The notes under the pieces: model-generated
Database searches by the model: none
The model's input: the letters and a program-made list of their open reading frames with translations, nothing else
Told to the model about the DNA's origin: nothing
Origin: an uncultured Mycoplasmatota bacterium
GTDB taxonomy: Bacteria; Bacillota_I; Bacilli_A; RF39; UBA660
Reading direction: 5' to 3'
Assembly: GCA_946497145.1 (NCBI GenBank)
Contig: CAMMJA010000009.1
Location: 1-35,542 of the forward strand
DNA length: 35,542 bases
Program-made: the position numbers and the translations under genes
Part shown: positions 18,857-26,993 of the stretch, one piece after another
How positions within the stretch are numbered: position 1 is the stretch's first letter
Layout: each line of letters opens with the position of its first letter

Positions 18857-20892
18857 AAAAGAAACTATTCATTATTATTCCTATTGTAATTGCTGTTTTG
18901 GTCTTTGTAGGTGTCTATCTTTATTATAATATGGCTGATAAAGAAACATCTTTAAATGTACGAGAAAAAAGATGGTTGGAAGAAAATGCTGATACGGTAG
19001 TCGATTTTGAAATTGTCAATAATTTTCCTCTTTATGGTATGAATGGGGAAGGAGTATTATTTCAATTTTTAGATGACTTTGAAGAAAATGTGGGTTTGGA
19101 ATTTAATCGTATCCCTTATTTAAAAGAAAGTGAACCAACGACAACCAATTATCGTATTCGAATTTTAAACAATGAAGACGCACTATCTAATAATGATTTG
19201 TTAGTTTTTGAAGATGGATATGTCATGATTGGAAAAACTTATCAACGTATTAGTAAGATTTCTGATTTAAAAGATATTACGTTTGGTGTGTTTACTGATG
19301 ATATTGCTGAACTTAGTTATTATTTGAAATCTGGTTCAGATTTATCTTATAAAACGTACAATACGATCGACGAACTTTATACTGCATTGGATAACGAAGA
19401 AGTTAATATGATCATTGTTCCAAACATTATGTATTTGGATAAATTTATTGGACAAGATGGATATTCGATCAATTACTATTTTACAGAAATGAGTAAAAAG
19501 ATTGTTTTGACACTAAGTGATGAGGATGGTCAATTAAATGATATTATGCGTAAGTATTATACCAATTGGAAAAGTAATTCTTACGTAGAAGAATACAATG
19601 AGGCATATTTTGATTATTACGTATTAAAAAACAATATCAACGATAAGAGTAGGGCTGATTTAATTTCTAAAAATTACGTGTATGGGTATGTGGAAAATGC
19701 ACCATATGATGTAACAATTGGAGATAAAACTTATGGAATTGCTAGTGAATACTTGCATCGTATGGAGCGTTTAACGAATATCGACTTCACATATCAACGT
19801 TATGATAATGTTGATGAATTACAAAAAGCCGTTGAAAAAGGAGAAGTAGATGTTTACTTTGATTATTACAACTTGACCAACGACAATTATTTGACGACGT
19901 TATCGACTTTTATTGAGGATTATGTAGTACTAGGTAAAGTGAAAGATAGTCATATTGTTTCTTCTTTGGAAAGTTTGAAAGGACAAAAAATTGCCATGTT
20001 AGAAAAAAATGCATTATATGATTTCTTTTCTAACAATGGGCGCTCTACGATTACGACATTCTCTAATTTGAAAGATCTAGCAAGCAAAGCCGAAAATAAT
20101 GTGATCGTCGTTGATCGAGAAGTGTACAATTACTATCGAACTTCGAGATTTTCAGATTATGAAGTTCTATATATCGATACGATGATGAACGATTATAAGT
20201 TCATGGTAAAGAAAGAAAATCAAACGTTCTATGATTTGTTCAACTACATTATCAACACCAATTCTTATTATCGTTATCGTAATAGTGGTTTAGAGAGTTT
20301 AAACTTATCTTTATTTGAGAAAGTTAGTTTCCAACAATTGTACTTTGTTATTTTAGCGATTGTGTTGTTACCTCTTTTATTGCTTGGAGTTTTATATTTG
20401 ATATTCAAACGTAAAAAGAAAATCAAAGAGGTTCGTAAAGAAGATAGACGGAAATACACAGATATGTTGACATCGCTAAAAAATCGTAATTATTTGAATT
20501 TAAATATGCAGAAATGGGAAGAATGTAATGTATTCCCACAAGCGATTGTCATCATTGATTTGAACAACGTCAAGTATGTAAACGATAATTATGGACATGA
20601 AGCAGGAGATGACTTGATTGTCAAAGCGGCCTCTATTCTTGTCAATACACAGTTAGAAAACAGTGAAATTATCAGAACTGATGGAAATGAATTCTTGATT
20701 TATTTGATGGGTTATAGTGAACAACAGGTGACGACTTATACCAAGAAATTGTCAAAAGAATTAAAAGAATTGCCACATGAGTTTGGCGCATCGATTGGGT
20801 TTAGTATGATCAATGATGAAATTAAGACGATTGATGATGCGATCAATGAGGCAACATTAGAGATGAGAACACAAAAGGAAGAATATAAATAA
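18853..20892 (+). CDS. Membrane receptor: two solute-binding-like domains plus a degenerate GGDEF domain
   Basis: This 679-residue protein has a membrane span at residues about 4-25, then two exterior domains (about 35-255 and 270-480). Both have features of family-3 periplasmic-binding folds (SDLKDITFGVF... and LESLKGQKIAMLEKNALYDFF...). A second span (about 495-518) leads to a cytoplasmic GGDEF-fold domain (about 535-679) beginning DMLTSLKNRNYLNL. The fold signature IVIIDLNNVKYVNDNYGHEAGDDLI is good, but the active loop reads DGNEF (610-614) instead of GGDEF. Loss of the first Gly and of the metal-binding Asp/Glu argues against c-di-GMP synthesis. No inhibitory RxxD site is visible. It may instead sense a ligand outside and bind a nucleotide or partner inside. 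Confidence 0.82.
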   Translation: MKKKLFIIIPIVIAVLVFVGVYLYYNMADKETSLNVREKRWLEENADTVVDFEIVNNFPLYGMNGEGVLFQFLDDFEENVGLEFNRIPYLKESEPTTTNYRIRILNNEDALSNNDLLVFEDGYVMIGKTYQRISKISDLKDITFGVFTDDIAELSYYLKSGSDLSYKTYNTIDELYTALDNEEVNMIIVPNIMYLDKFIGQDGYSINYYFTEMSKKIVLTLSDEDGQLNDIMRKYYTNWKSNSYVEEYNEAYFDYYVLKNNINDKSRADLISKNYVYGYVENAPYDVTIGDKTYGIASEYLHRMERLTNIDFTYQRYDNVDELQKAVEKGEVDVYFDYYNLTNDNYLTTLSTFIEDYVVLGKVKDSHIVSSLESLKGQKIAMLEKNALYDFFSNNGRSTITTFSNLKDLASKAENNVIVVDREVYNYYRTSRFSDYEVLYIDTMMNDYKFMVKKENQTFYDLFNYIINTNSYYRYRNSGLESLNLSLFEKVSFQQLYFVILAIVLLPLLLLGVLYLIFKRKKKIKEVRKEDRRKYTDMLTSLKNRNYLNLNMQKWEECNVFPQAIVIIDLNNVKYVNDNYGHEAGDDLIVKAASILVNTQLENSEIIRTDGNEFLIYLMGYSEQQVTTYTKKLSKELKELPHEFGASIGFSMINDEIKTIDDAINEATLEMRTQKEEYK

Positions 20893-20906
20893 AAGGAATG
20901 GTTGTA

Positions 20907-21734
20907 ATGAAAAGAAGAGTAACGGCTTTTTGTAATCGGGTATTAACAGCAATTCGAAAACCGGCAATGCGTATCTTGCCTGGTCAATTGGCCTTTTTCT
21001 TCGTTTTATCCATCATTCCTTTGGTTGCTTTAGTAGGAGGAGTTGCTTCCTTTTTTTCTATTTCAGTAGAGTCGTTGGCGGAATTGATTGAAAGTTCTGT
21101 ACCAGGAAGTGTTTCTAATTTGTTGATTCCCATTATCTCGGGCGAAGGTTTGAATTTTAATATGATTGTTTTCTTTGTTTCCGCATTTATTTTGGCTTCC
21201 AATGGAACACATTCCATGATTGTTGCATCTAATTACTTATATAAAGTAAAGGATTCAAATTATTTGAGAAGACGAATTAAGGCCATTTTGATGACTTTTG
21301 TGTTGGTTGCTTTGTTGGTGTTCGTCTTGTTAGTACCTGCTTTTGGTGATTTGATCTTTGGAGTAATTCGTTCTTTCTTTCATGGGGAAGATATTGTTAA
21401 CATCATTTATCGAATTTATCAAATTTTCAAATATCCACTTTCTATTTTCTTAATTTATTTTAACATAAAACTACTTTATACTTTAGCACCCGATAAACCA
21501 ATTTTAAGTCACACGACTACTTATGGTGCCTTATTTACTACCTTTACGTGGATCATTGCAACGGAAATATATTCTATTTATGTTGAGGTATTTGCAAAGT
21601 ACGATCTTTTCTATGGTAGTATTTCGAATATTTTAATCTTATTGCTTTGGGTTTATGTATTGGCATATGTGTTCGTATTAGGAATGGCGATCAATTCTTG
21701 TGGATTGGAAGATGAAAAAACGAAAAAAGTATGA
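20907..21734 (+). CDS. YihY/virulence factor BrkB family membrane protein
   Basis: This 275-residue integral membrane protein has about six hydrophobic segments and the family opening RKPAMRILPGQLAFFFVLSIIPLVA (about 15-40). It was once annotated as RNase BN, which is wrong for this family; its molecular function is not established. ATG 20907 is taken because AAAGGA is 9 nt from it but only 1 nt from ATG 20898. It starts 14 nt after the receptor stop and is probably on the same transcript. Confidence 0.88.
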   Translation: MKRRVTAFCNRVLTAIRKPAMRILPGQLAFFFVLSIIPLVALVGGVASFFSISVESLAELIESSVPGSVSNLLIPIISGEGLNFNMIVFFVSAFILASNGTHSMIVASNYLYKVKDSNYLRRRIKAILMTFVLVALLVFVLLVPAFGDLIFGVIRSFFHGEDIVNIIYRIYQIFKYPLSIFLIYFNIKLLYTLAPDKPILSHTTTYGALFTTFTWIIATEIYSIYVEVFAKYDLFYGSISNILILLLWVYVLAYVFVLGMAINSCGLEDEKTKKV

Positions 21735-21754
21735 GAAATTACTCATATTTTTTT
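21724..21754 (+). terminator. Terminator after the YihY gene
   Basis: ATGAG (21731-21735) pairs with CTCAT (21742-21746), extended by T-A and G-T pairs, followed by T7. The stop codon TGA (21732-21734) is in the left arm. Confidence 0.75.
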
Positions 21755-21803
21755 GTTTGAAAAACTATTTATAGAGTGTTATAATGGTAAAGAGGTTGAA
21801 ATA

Positions 21804-23891
21804 ATGAAAAAAATATGGAACAAGATCAAAAAGTATTGTTTAGATTTTAAAAATGATCCTAAAAAGAAACTGTTGAAAATAAAAAAACGCATTAAGGATT
21901 ATTTTCACAACAATTTATTATTCGTCATCTATGTGATTACTTGTGTAGTAAATTCGACGTTACTACGTTTTTTTACCTTACATACCGTTGAAAACTATCT
22001 TTCAATTAAACCCATTTTGGCTGATACGGCGATTGTGGTATTAGTGGGGGCTTTTGGTTATTTGATCAAGCCGAAAAAACGTTTTATTTACTTTATGACG
22101 TTTGATATTTTCTTTACAGCCATCTGTATGATCAATTCTATTTACTATACATTTTATACTTCCTTTGCTTCCGTATCTATGTTATCGCTTGCACAGTTTA
22201 TTGCACCAGTTGGGGATGCTGTTGTAGAAAATGTATTGCAGATTAAGGATTTGGTTTATTTATGGGGCCCTATATGCTTGTTTTTTGTTCATTGGAAGTT
22301 GAAGAAGAGAAATTATTACGAACATAATCTTTCCTTTAAAAGAAGAAAAACACAAACATTTAAACATCTTATATTGGGTGCTGTGTTGATTACAATTTTT
22401 ACATTGACGCTTACTCCTTTGGAGATTGGTCGTTTTGCAAAACAGTGGAATCGTGAATACATCGTCATGAAGTTTGGTATTTATACTTATCAGATGAACG
22501 ATGTGGTTAAAAGTATTGAACCGAAAGTTTCTTCTTTGTTTGGTTTAGATAATGCGATGAAAAGTTTTCATGAGTACTTTGAAGAGCGAGATACTTCTCA
22601 GAAAACCAATGAATATACCAATGTTTTTGAAGGAAAAAATATCATTGGTATTCATGCTGAGAGTATGCAATCGTTTCCAATCGGTATGACTTTTAATGGA
22701 CAAGAGGTAACGCCTACTTTAAATAAACTAGTAAGTGAGGGGTTGTATTTCGATAATTTCTATTCACAAGTCAGTGTAGGAACTTCGAGTGATACCGAAC
22801 TTACTCTAAGCACTTCTTTGATGCCAACGCACAGTGGTACGGCCTTTGTTAGTTATTTTGATCGTGAGTACATTAGCATTCCTAAATTGTTAAAAGAAAA
22901 AGGTTATTATACCTTTAGTATGCATGCGAACAACGCTGATTTTTGGAATCGACGTACGATGCATGAAAGTTTGGGTTATGACCGTTTTTATAGTAAGAAG
23001 GATTTTGAGGTTACCAAAGAAAATACGATTGGGCTAGGACTTAGTGACAAAGAATTCTTTAAGCAAGTAATTCCTAAACTACAGGATATCAAAGAAAAAG
23101 GGCAACCATTCTATGGAACTTTTATCATGTTGACCAATCATACACCATTTTCTGATGTAGATAAATATGGCGAATTTGATGTGGATATTAAGGAAACCAT
23201 AACCAATGAAAATGGCGAAACAGAAGTGATTTCACATCCATATATGGAAGGAACGAAGTTAGGAAATTACTTAAAATCTGTTCACTATGCAGATGCTGCT
23301 TTAGGACAGTTCTTAGAGGATTTGGAAGCCAATGGTTTGTTAGAAAATACTGTGATAGTATTGTATGGTGATCATGATGCAAGATTGCCAAAAAACGATT
23401 ATGTTCGTCTTTATAATTACGATACGACAACAGATTCTGTTTTATCGAAGGATGATCCGAATTACATCGATTTTGATAGTTATCAGTACGAATTGAATCG
23501 TAAAGTTCCACTTATCATTTGGACGCCTGAGCACGAGTATACAGGAACGGTTCACGATGTGATGGGAATGTACGATGTGATGCCGACATTAGGCAACATG
23601 TTTGGTTTTTACAATCCTTATCAGTTGGGACACGATATCTTTGATATTAAGGAAAACAATATCGTAGTATTTCCAAATGGGAACTGGGTTACGAACAAAG
23701 TTTATTACAATAGTCAACAGGAAGAGTATCTTCCATTAGGAAGCGAAGTAATTAGTGAAGAATACATTAAACAGTGTGATGAATATGCAGAATCTTTGTT
23801 GTATACTTCGAACAATATAATTGTCTATGATTTAATTCGTTTAGAACGAGAAAGTGAAGAAGTTCGAGCAGAAAGCGAGAAAGGAAGTTAG
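21804..23891 (+). CDS. LtaS-type phosphoglycerol transferase (lipoteichoic-acid-synthase family)
   Basis: This 695-residue protein has a basic start, about five membrane spans (residues about 40-225) and an exterior sulfatase-fold domain (about 280-640). Metal-ligand candidates are E286 (GIHAES) and D523-H524 (LYGDHD). The nucleophile segment is GTSSDTEL (326-333); aligned with the LtaS motif GKTSDSE, the catalytic Thr is replaced by S328. NHTPF and HANNADFWNR fit the substrate pocket. The enzyme should move glycerol phosphate from phosphatidylglycerol to a growing teichoic acid or glycolipid. ATG 21804 with AGAGGTTG is preferred to the open frame from 21753, which overlaps the preceding terminator. 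Confidence 0.88.
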   Translation: MKKIWNKIKKYCLDFKNDPKKKLLKIKKRIKDYFHNNLLFVIYVITCVVNSTLLRFFTLHTVENYLSIKPILADTAIVVLVGAFGYLIKPKKRFIYFMTFDIFFTAICMINSIYYTFYTSFASVSMLSLAQFIAPVGDAVVENVLQIKDLVYLWGPICLFFVHWKLKKRNYYEHNLSFKRRKTQTFKHLILGAVLITIFTLTLTPLEIGRFAKQWNREYIVMKFGIYTYQMNDVVKSIEPKVSSLFGLDNAMKSFHEYFEERDTSQKTNEYTNVFEGKNIIGIHAESMQSFPIGMTFNGQEVTPTLNKLVSEGLYFDNFYSQVSVGTSSDTELTLSTSLMPTHSGTAFVSYFDREYISIPKLLKEKGYYTFSMHANNADFWNRRTMHESLGYDRFYSKKDFEVTKENTIGLGLSDKEFFKQVIPKLQDIKEKGQPFYGTFIMLTNHTPFSDVDKYGEFDVDIKETITNENGETEVISHPYMEGTKLGNYLKSVHYADAALGQFLEDLEANGLLENTVIVLYGDHDARLPKNDYVRLYNYDTTTDSVLSKDDPNYIDFDSYQYELNRKVPLIIWTPEHEYTGTVHDVMGMYDVMPTLGNMFGFYNPYQLGHDIFDIKENNIVVFPNGNWVTNKVYYNSQQEEYLPLGSEVISEEYIKQCDEYAESLLYTSNNIIVYDLIRLERESEEVRAESEKGS

Positions 23892-23892
23892 T

Positions 23893-24507
23893 ATGAGATT
23901 AAAAAAAGGGGCAAAAATTGCGATTGTTGTCGTTTTGTTATTAGTAGTAGTTGGGGGATTGATTTGGTACTTTAACTTTCGTGGAAAAGAAAAGGTAGAA
24001 GTTGCTAAAGTGGTCAATGAAATATCAGAATATGGATATCAGTTAAAAGATAATAAAAGTGAAGCATATAAAAAGTTGTTTCAGGAATTAAAAGAAGTGT
24101 TAGAAAGTGATTCTATCGATGAAGAGGCATATGCTAAACTGATTTCTCAGATGTTCATCATGGATTTTTATACTTTAGATGATAAAGTAGCGAAAACAGA
24201 TGTTGGTGGTGCTGATTTTGTTCATAGTGAAGAACGAGCAGATTTTCTTGAGCAGGCGATGGATACCGTATATAAATATGTAGAAAGTAATTTGTATGGA
24301 GATCGTAAACAAGAATTGCCTACGGTGACTGAAGTAGTTGTTGATCAAATTGAAACGGTTGAGTTTGAGTATTTAGATCAAACTGATACGAATGCTTATC
24401 AAGTTTCTGTATCATGGGATTATAAAAAAGATTTAGGTTATGAGACGGAAGCAACCTTGATTGTTGTTCACGAAGGAAATAAACTTTCAATTGCGGAGAT
24501 GGATTAG
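23893..24507 (+). CDS. Single-span membrane protein of unknown function downstream of the LtaS-like gene
   Basis: This 204-residue protein has a basic start (MRLKKGAK), one span (about 9-31, IAIVVVLLLVVVGGLIWYFNF) and an exterior part. The exterior part is mostly helical at first (YGYQLKDNKSEAYKKLFQELKEVL) and ends in strands (VEFEYLDQT, YQVSVSWDYKKD, ATLIVVHEGNKLSIAEMD). It looks like a small NTF2- or Sec-associated-type fold but is not recognised. It starts 1 nt after the LtaS-like stop with AAAGGAAG inside that gene, so the two are translated together and may act together. Confidence 0.75.
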   Translation: MRLKKGAKIAIVVVLLLVVVGGLIWYFNFRGKEKVEVAKVVNEISEYGYQLKDNKSEAYKKLFQELKEVLESDSIDEEAYAKLISQMFIMDFYTLDDKVAKTDVGGADFVHSEERADFLEQAMDTVYKYVESNLYGDRKQELPTVTEVVVDQIETVEFEYLDQTDTNAYQVSVSWDYKKDLGYETEATLIVVHEGNKLSIAEMD

Positions 24508-24561
24508 AGAATATTTTTCATCTTCGAGTCATATGATATAGTGTTAGAATTGATTCTGACG

Positions 24562-24599
24562 AAGAAAGATACATAGTGTTTATGGTCTTTCTTTTTTTG
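24562..24599 (+). terminator. Terminator of the LtaS-like operon
   Basis: AAGAAAGA (24562-24569) pairs with TCTTTCTT (24586-24593), with an inner CATA/TATG pairing, then a T tract. Confidence 0.7.
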
Positions 24600-24602
24600 C
24601 AT

Positions 24603-24634
24603 AAAAAAGGAATGCTATTCATCTGGCATTCCTT
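24603..24634 (-). terminator. Terminator of the LCP-PASTA gene
   Basis: On the minus strand the stem is formed by 24626-24634 and 24607-24615 (AAGGAATGC and its complement), followed by a U run from the A tract at 24603-24608. It includes the stop codon and the last codons of the gene. Confidence 0.82.
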
Positions 24635-26795
24635 CTTGATTATTATCATCATCTTGATTATCATCCGTTTCTGGTTCTTCTTCCGTATCGTCACTACTAC
24701 TTTCACTAGCAGCAATGCCAATAGTAATTCGTGTAATATTTCCTAAATAAGTGTTCGGATTTACGCTTTGTGAGACGATCTGTCCAGCGATTGCTCCTGG
24801 AATGATAACTTCTTCATATTTAATGACTACATTTTTGAGTGGTTTTACCCAGGCATTGATTTTGCTTTTGGTCATTTCTTTGAAGTTTGGTACCAAACAT
24901 GCTTTGTTTTTGGTATCTTTGCTACAGTCAATTTCATCTGTAGAGGTTGTTTCTTGCTTGTTTTTGGCAATCGTCAATATGACTGGTCCAGTTAATTTAT
25001 CAATACGTTTGTTGACTGGTTGTGATTGACTCATGACGGTTCCATCCGGATAATCGTTGCTTTCTTTGGTTTCAAATGTCACCTTCACACCATGAGCGTT
25101 AGCCCATTTTTGGGCTTGTTCTCGGGTATCACCTGTAAAGTCCGGTAAAAGTCCATAGTTATCTGAACTGTCGTATGGACCTTCGCCAATCAATTTCTTT
25201 TCGTATGGTTCATTGATGGAGAAAGAGAATGTTTTAATGAGTTCATGTTCTTCTAGTTCTAGATTTACGTTCATTGCATGGACGATATCTTCGATGCTTT
25301 CTTCTACTGGGATATAGTTCCAAAGAACTAATTTGGTTCCTTCGTCGTAGATCATTTGACCATTTCCTTGAAGGAAAAGTTGCTGAATGTTGACGATTTC
25401 GCCGTCTTCCTTATCTAAACTTCTTGCAAGAATATCTTTTCCAATGTTGTAGAAAGAAAGAATTTGTTCTGTTGTAAGATTTGTGTCCATATTTCTTGAA
25501 ACAGTATTTAAAATATCTAATAATGTGTTGACGTTACGAATGCTTTTCATACTGTTGATCATACCTTGAATGACTAATTGTTGGTTCAAGCCACGATCGA
25601 TATCGCCGTTGGCTAATTGTTTACGGTTTCTAGCAAGAACAAGTGCTTGTTCGCCATTTAGATGTTGCCATCCTTCGCTAATACAAATTTGGTTTGCACG
25701 ATCGCTATCGTCGGTACACAAATCTTGTGGTACCTCTACGTCGATTCCTCCTAGAGCATCAACTAAACTGACTACACCTTTAAAGTTGATCTTGACGTAA
25801 TAATCAATATTAATTCCGGTAAAATTCTGAATGGTTTCGATCATGCAACTTTCTCCATACCACGCTGCATGTGTGATTTTGTTTTCTGTTTGATTTTTAA
25901 AACATGCGATTGGTACATAAGTATCACGAGGTATACTTAACATTGTTGCATTTAATGTTTTAGGGTTAAACGTTACTAAAATAAGAGCATCACCATTGCC
26001 AATTTCGTTTTTGTCTAGACCATCAACTTCAGAATCGACACCAATCAATAATATGGTAAACGGTTCTGTTAATGTTTTGTTAGATGAAGTAAGCAATGAA
26101 CTGCTGGTATTTTCTTTTTTCATTTTTTTATCTTTGCTGATGATTACTTTGGTATCTGTAGCGATGTTTTCGTATTCTTCAATTCCTTGAAACATCACAG
26201 GATAATTGCTCGATATGAATAGGGCATCGATTTCTCCTGCATAAAGATCTGACATCATAGAAGAAAAATCAGAGTATTCTTCTAAATCATTGTTTTCTGT
26301 TAGTTTGTTTTCTTTGATAATTTCTTGACTGATGATGTATCCTTCAATCGATTCTTCGTCATCGATGATTCCGATGGTCAATTCTTTGACATCATCGATT
26401 GTATTGACAGGGGAATCTTGCATCACGATAAGATCTGTGGTATAGGTAATATAATCTTTGTTCATGTTATCTAGCGATCCATATACTTTACCGATCATAA
26501 AGCCGATGAAAGCGTTGAGAACGATGTAGATTGTCATGAGAAATACAAAGAGTAAATGATGACGTTTTCGCTTTTTTCCTTTTAATGTGCGATATACTTT
26601 GATTAAGGCAAAAATATCAATTAAAATGAATATGCCTACTAGGACATAACGAATGAGTGGTTCGATAGGTCCTAGTAACAGTATATGATAAATGGAATAA
26701 CTGCTTGCTAGTAAGGCAAGTATTACCGTAATCGTAACAATAATGTTCCATGTTTTTTGATTTTTTTTCGTATTTTCCTTTTTTTCTTTTTTCAT
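24615..26795 (-). CDS. LytR-CpsA-Psr (LCP) glycopolymer ligase with C-terminal PASTA repeats
   Basis: This 726-residue membrane protein has three spans (about 16-38, 45-66 and 81-102). An exterior domain resembling half of a solute-binding fold follows (about 118-222; ELTIGIIDDEESIEGYI, YAGEIDALFISSNYP). The LCP catalytic domain spans about 246-420, with conserved SIPRD (R290, D291), R389 and D400-R401. Two PASTA-type repeats (about 548-612 and 634-697) and an acidic tail complete it. LCP enzymes attach wall teichoic acid or capsule to peptidoglycan. PASTA repeats bind muropeptides or wall, so this could place the ligase. Six cysteines occur outside the membrane in close pairs (298/317, 360/371, 624/633), suggesting disulfides. 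The promoter lies at 26817-26845. Confidence 0.9.
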   Translation of the reverse strand: MKKEKKENTKKNQKTWNIIVTITVILALLASSYSIYHILLLGPIEPLIRYVLVGIFILIDIFALIKVYRTLKGKKRKRHHLLFVFLMTIYIVLNAFIGFMIGKVYGSLDNMNKDYITYTTDLIVMQDSPVNTIDDVKELTIGIIDDEESIEGYIISQEIIKENKLTENNDLEEYSDFSSMMSDLYAGEIDALFISSNYPVMFQGIEEYENIATDTKVIISKDKKMKKENTSSSLLTSSNKTLTEPFTILLIGVDSEVDGLDKNEIGNGDALILVTFNPKTLNATMLSIPRDTYVPIACFKNQTENKITHAAWYGESCMIETIQNFTGINIDYYVKINFKGVVSLVDALGGIDVEVPQDLCTDDSDRANQICISEGWQHLNGEQALVLARNRKQLANGDIDRGLNQQLVIQGMINSMKSIRNVNTLLDILNTVSRNMDTNLTTEQILSFYNIGKDILARSLDKEDGEIVNIQQLFLQGNGQMIYDEGTKLVLWNYIPVEESIEDIVHAMNVNLELEEHELIKTFSFSINEPYEKKLIGEGPYDSSDNYGLLPDFTGDTREQAQKWANAHGVKVTFETKESNDYPDGTVMSQSQPVNKRIDKLTGPVILTIAKNKQETTSTDEIDCSKDTKNKACLVPNFKEMTKSKINAWVKPLKNVVIKYEEVIIPGAIAGQIVSQSVNPNTYLGNITRITIGIAASESSSDDTEEEPETDDNQDDDNNQEGMPDE

Positions 26796-26816
26796 TTTAA
26801 CCTCCGACTATTATCT

Positions 26817-26845
26817 ATTATATCTAAAAATGTTTCTTTTTACAA
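26817..26845 (-). promoter_or_regulatory. Promoter of the LCP-PASTA gene
   Basis: On the minus strand TTGTAA (26840-26845), 17 bp, TATAAT (26817-26822), with a GGAGG ribosome binding site between it and the start codon. Confidence 0.75.
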
Positions 26846-26951
26846 TTGCTTCCTTGGAAATTGTTTAGAACTTACAATTCTTTTACAAATCAAATATTGT
26901 TGTCAAGTCGTCGTAACTTCTTAAGAACAACTGTACGTCTTTTGCTTTTTT

Positions 26952-26977
26952 TGATATAATTATGATGGATTATCATA
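26952..26977 (+). promoter_or_regulatory. Extended -10 promoter with a palindrome at the start site (glucosaminidase gene)
   Basis: TGATATAAT (26952-26960) is an extended -10 element with a poor -35. Right after it TATGAT-GGATT-ATCATA (26961-26977) is a perfect 6-bp inverted repeat covering the expected transcription start. It could be an operator or a 5' stem-loop. GGAGGT (26982-26987) is the ribosome binding site. Confidence 0.55.
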
Positions 26978-26993
26978 GATTGGAGGTACAAGA

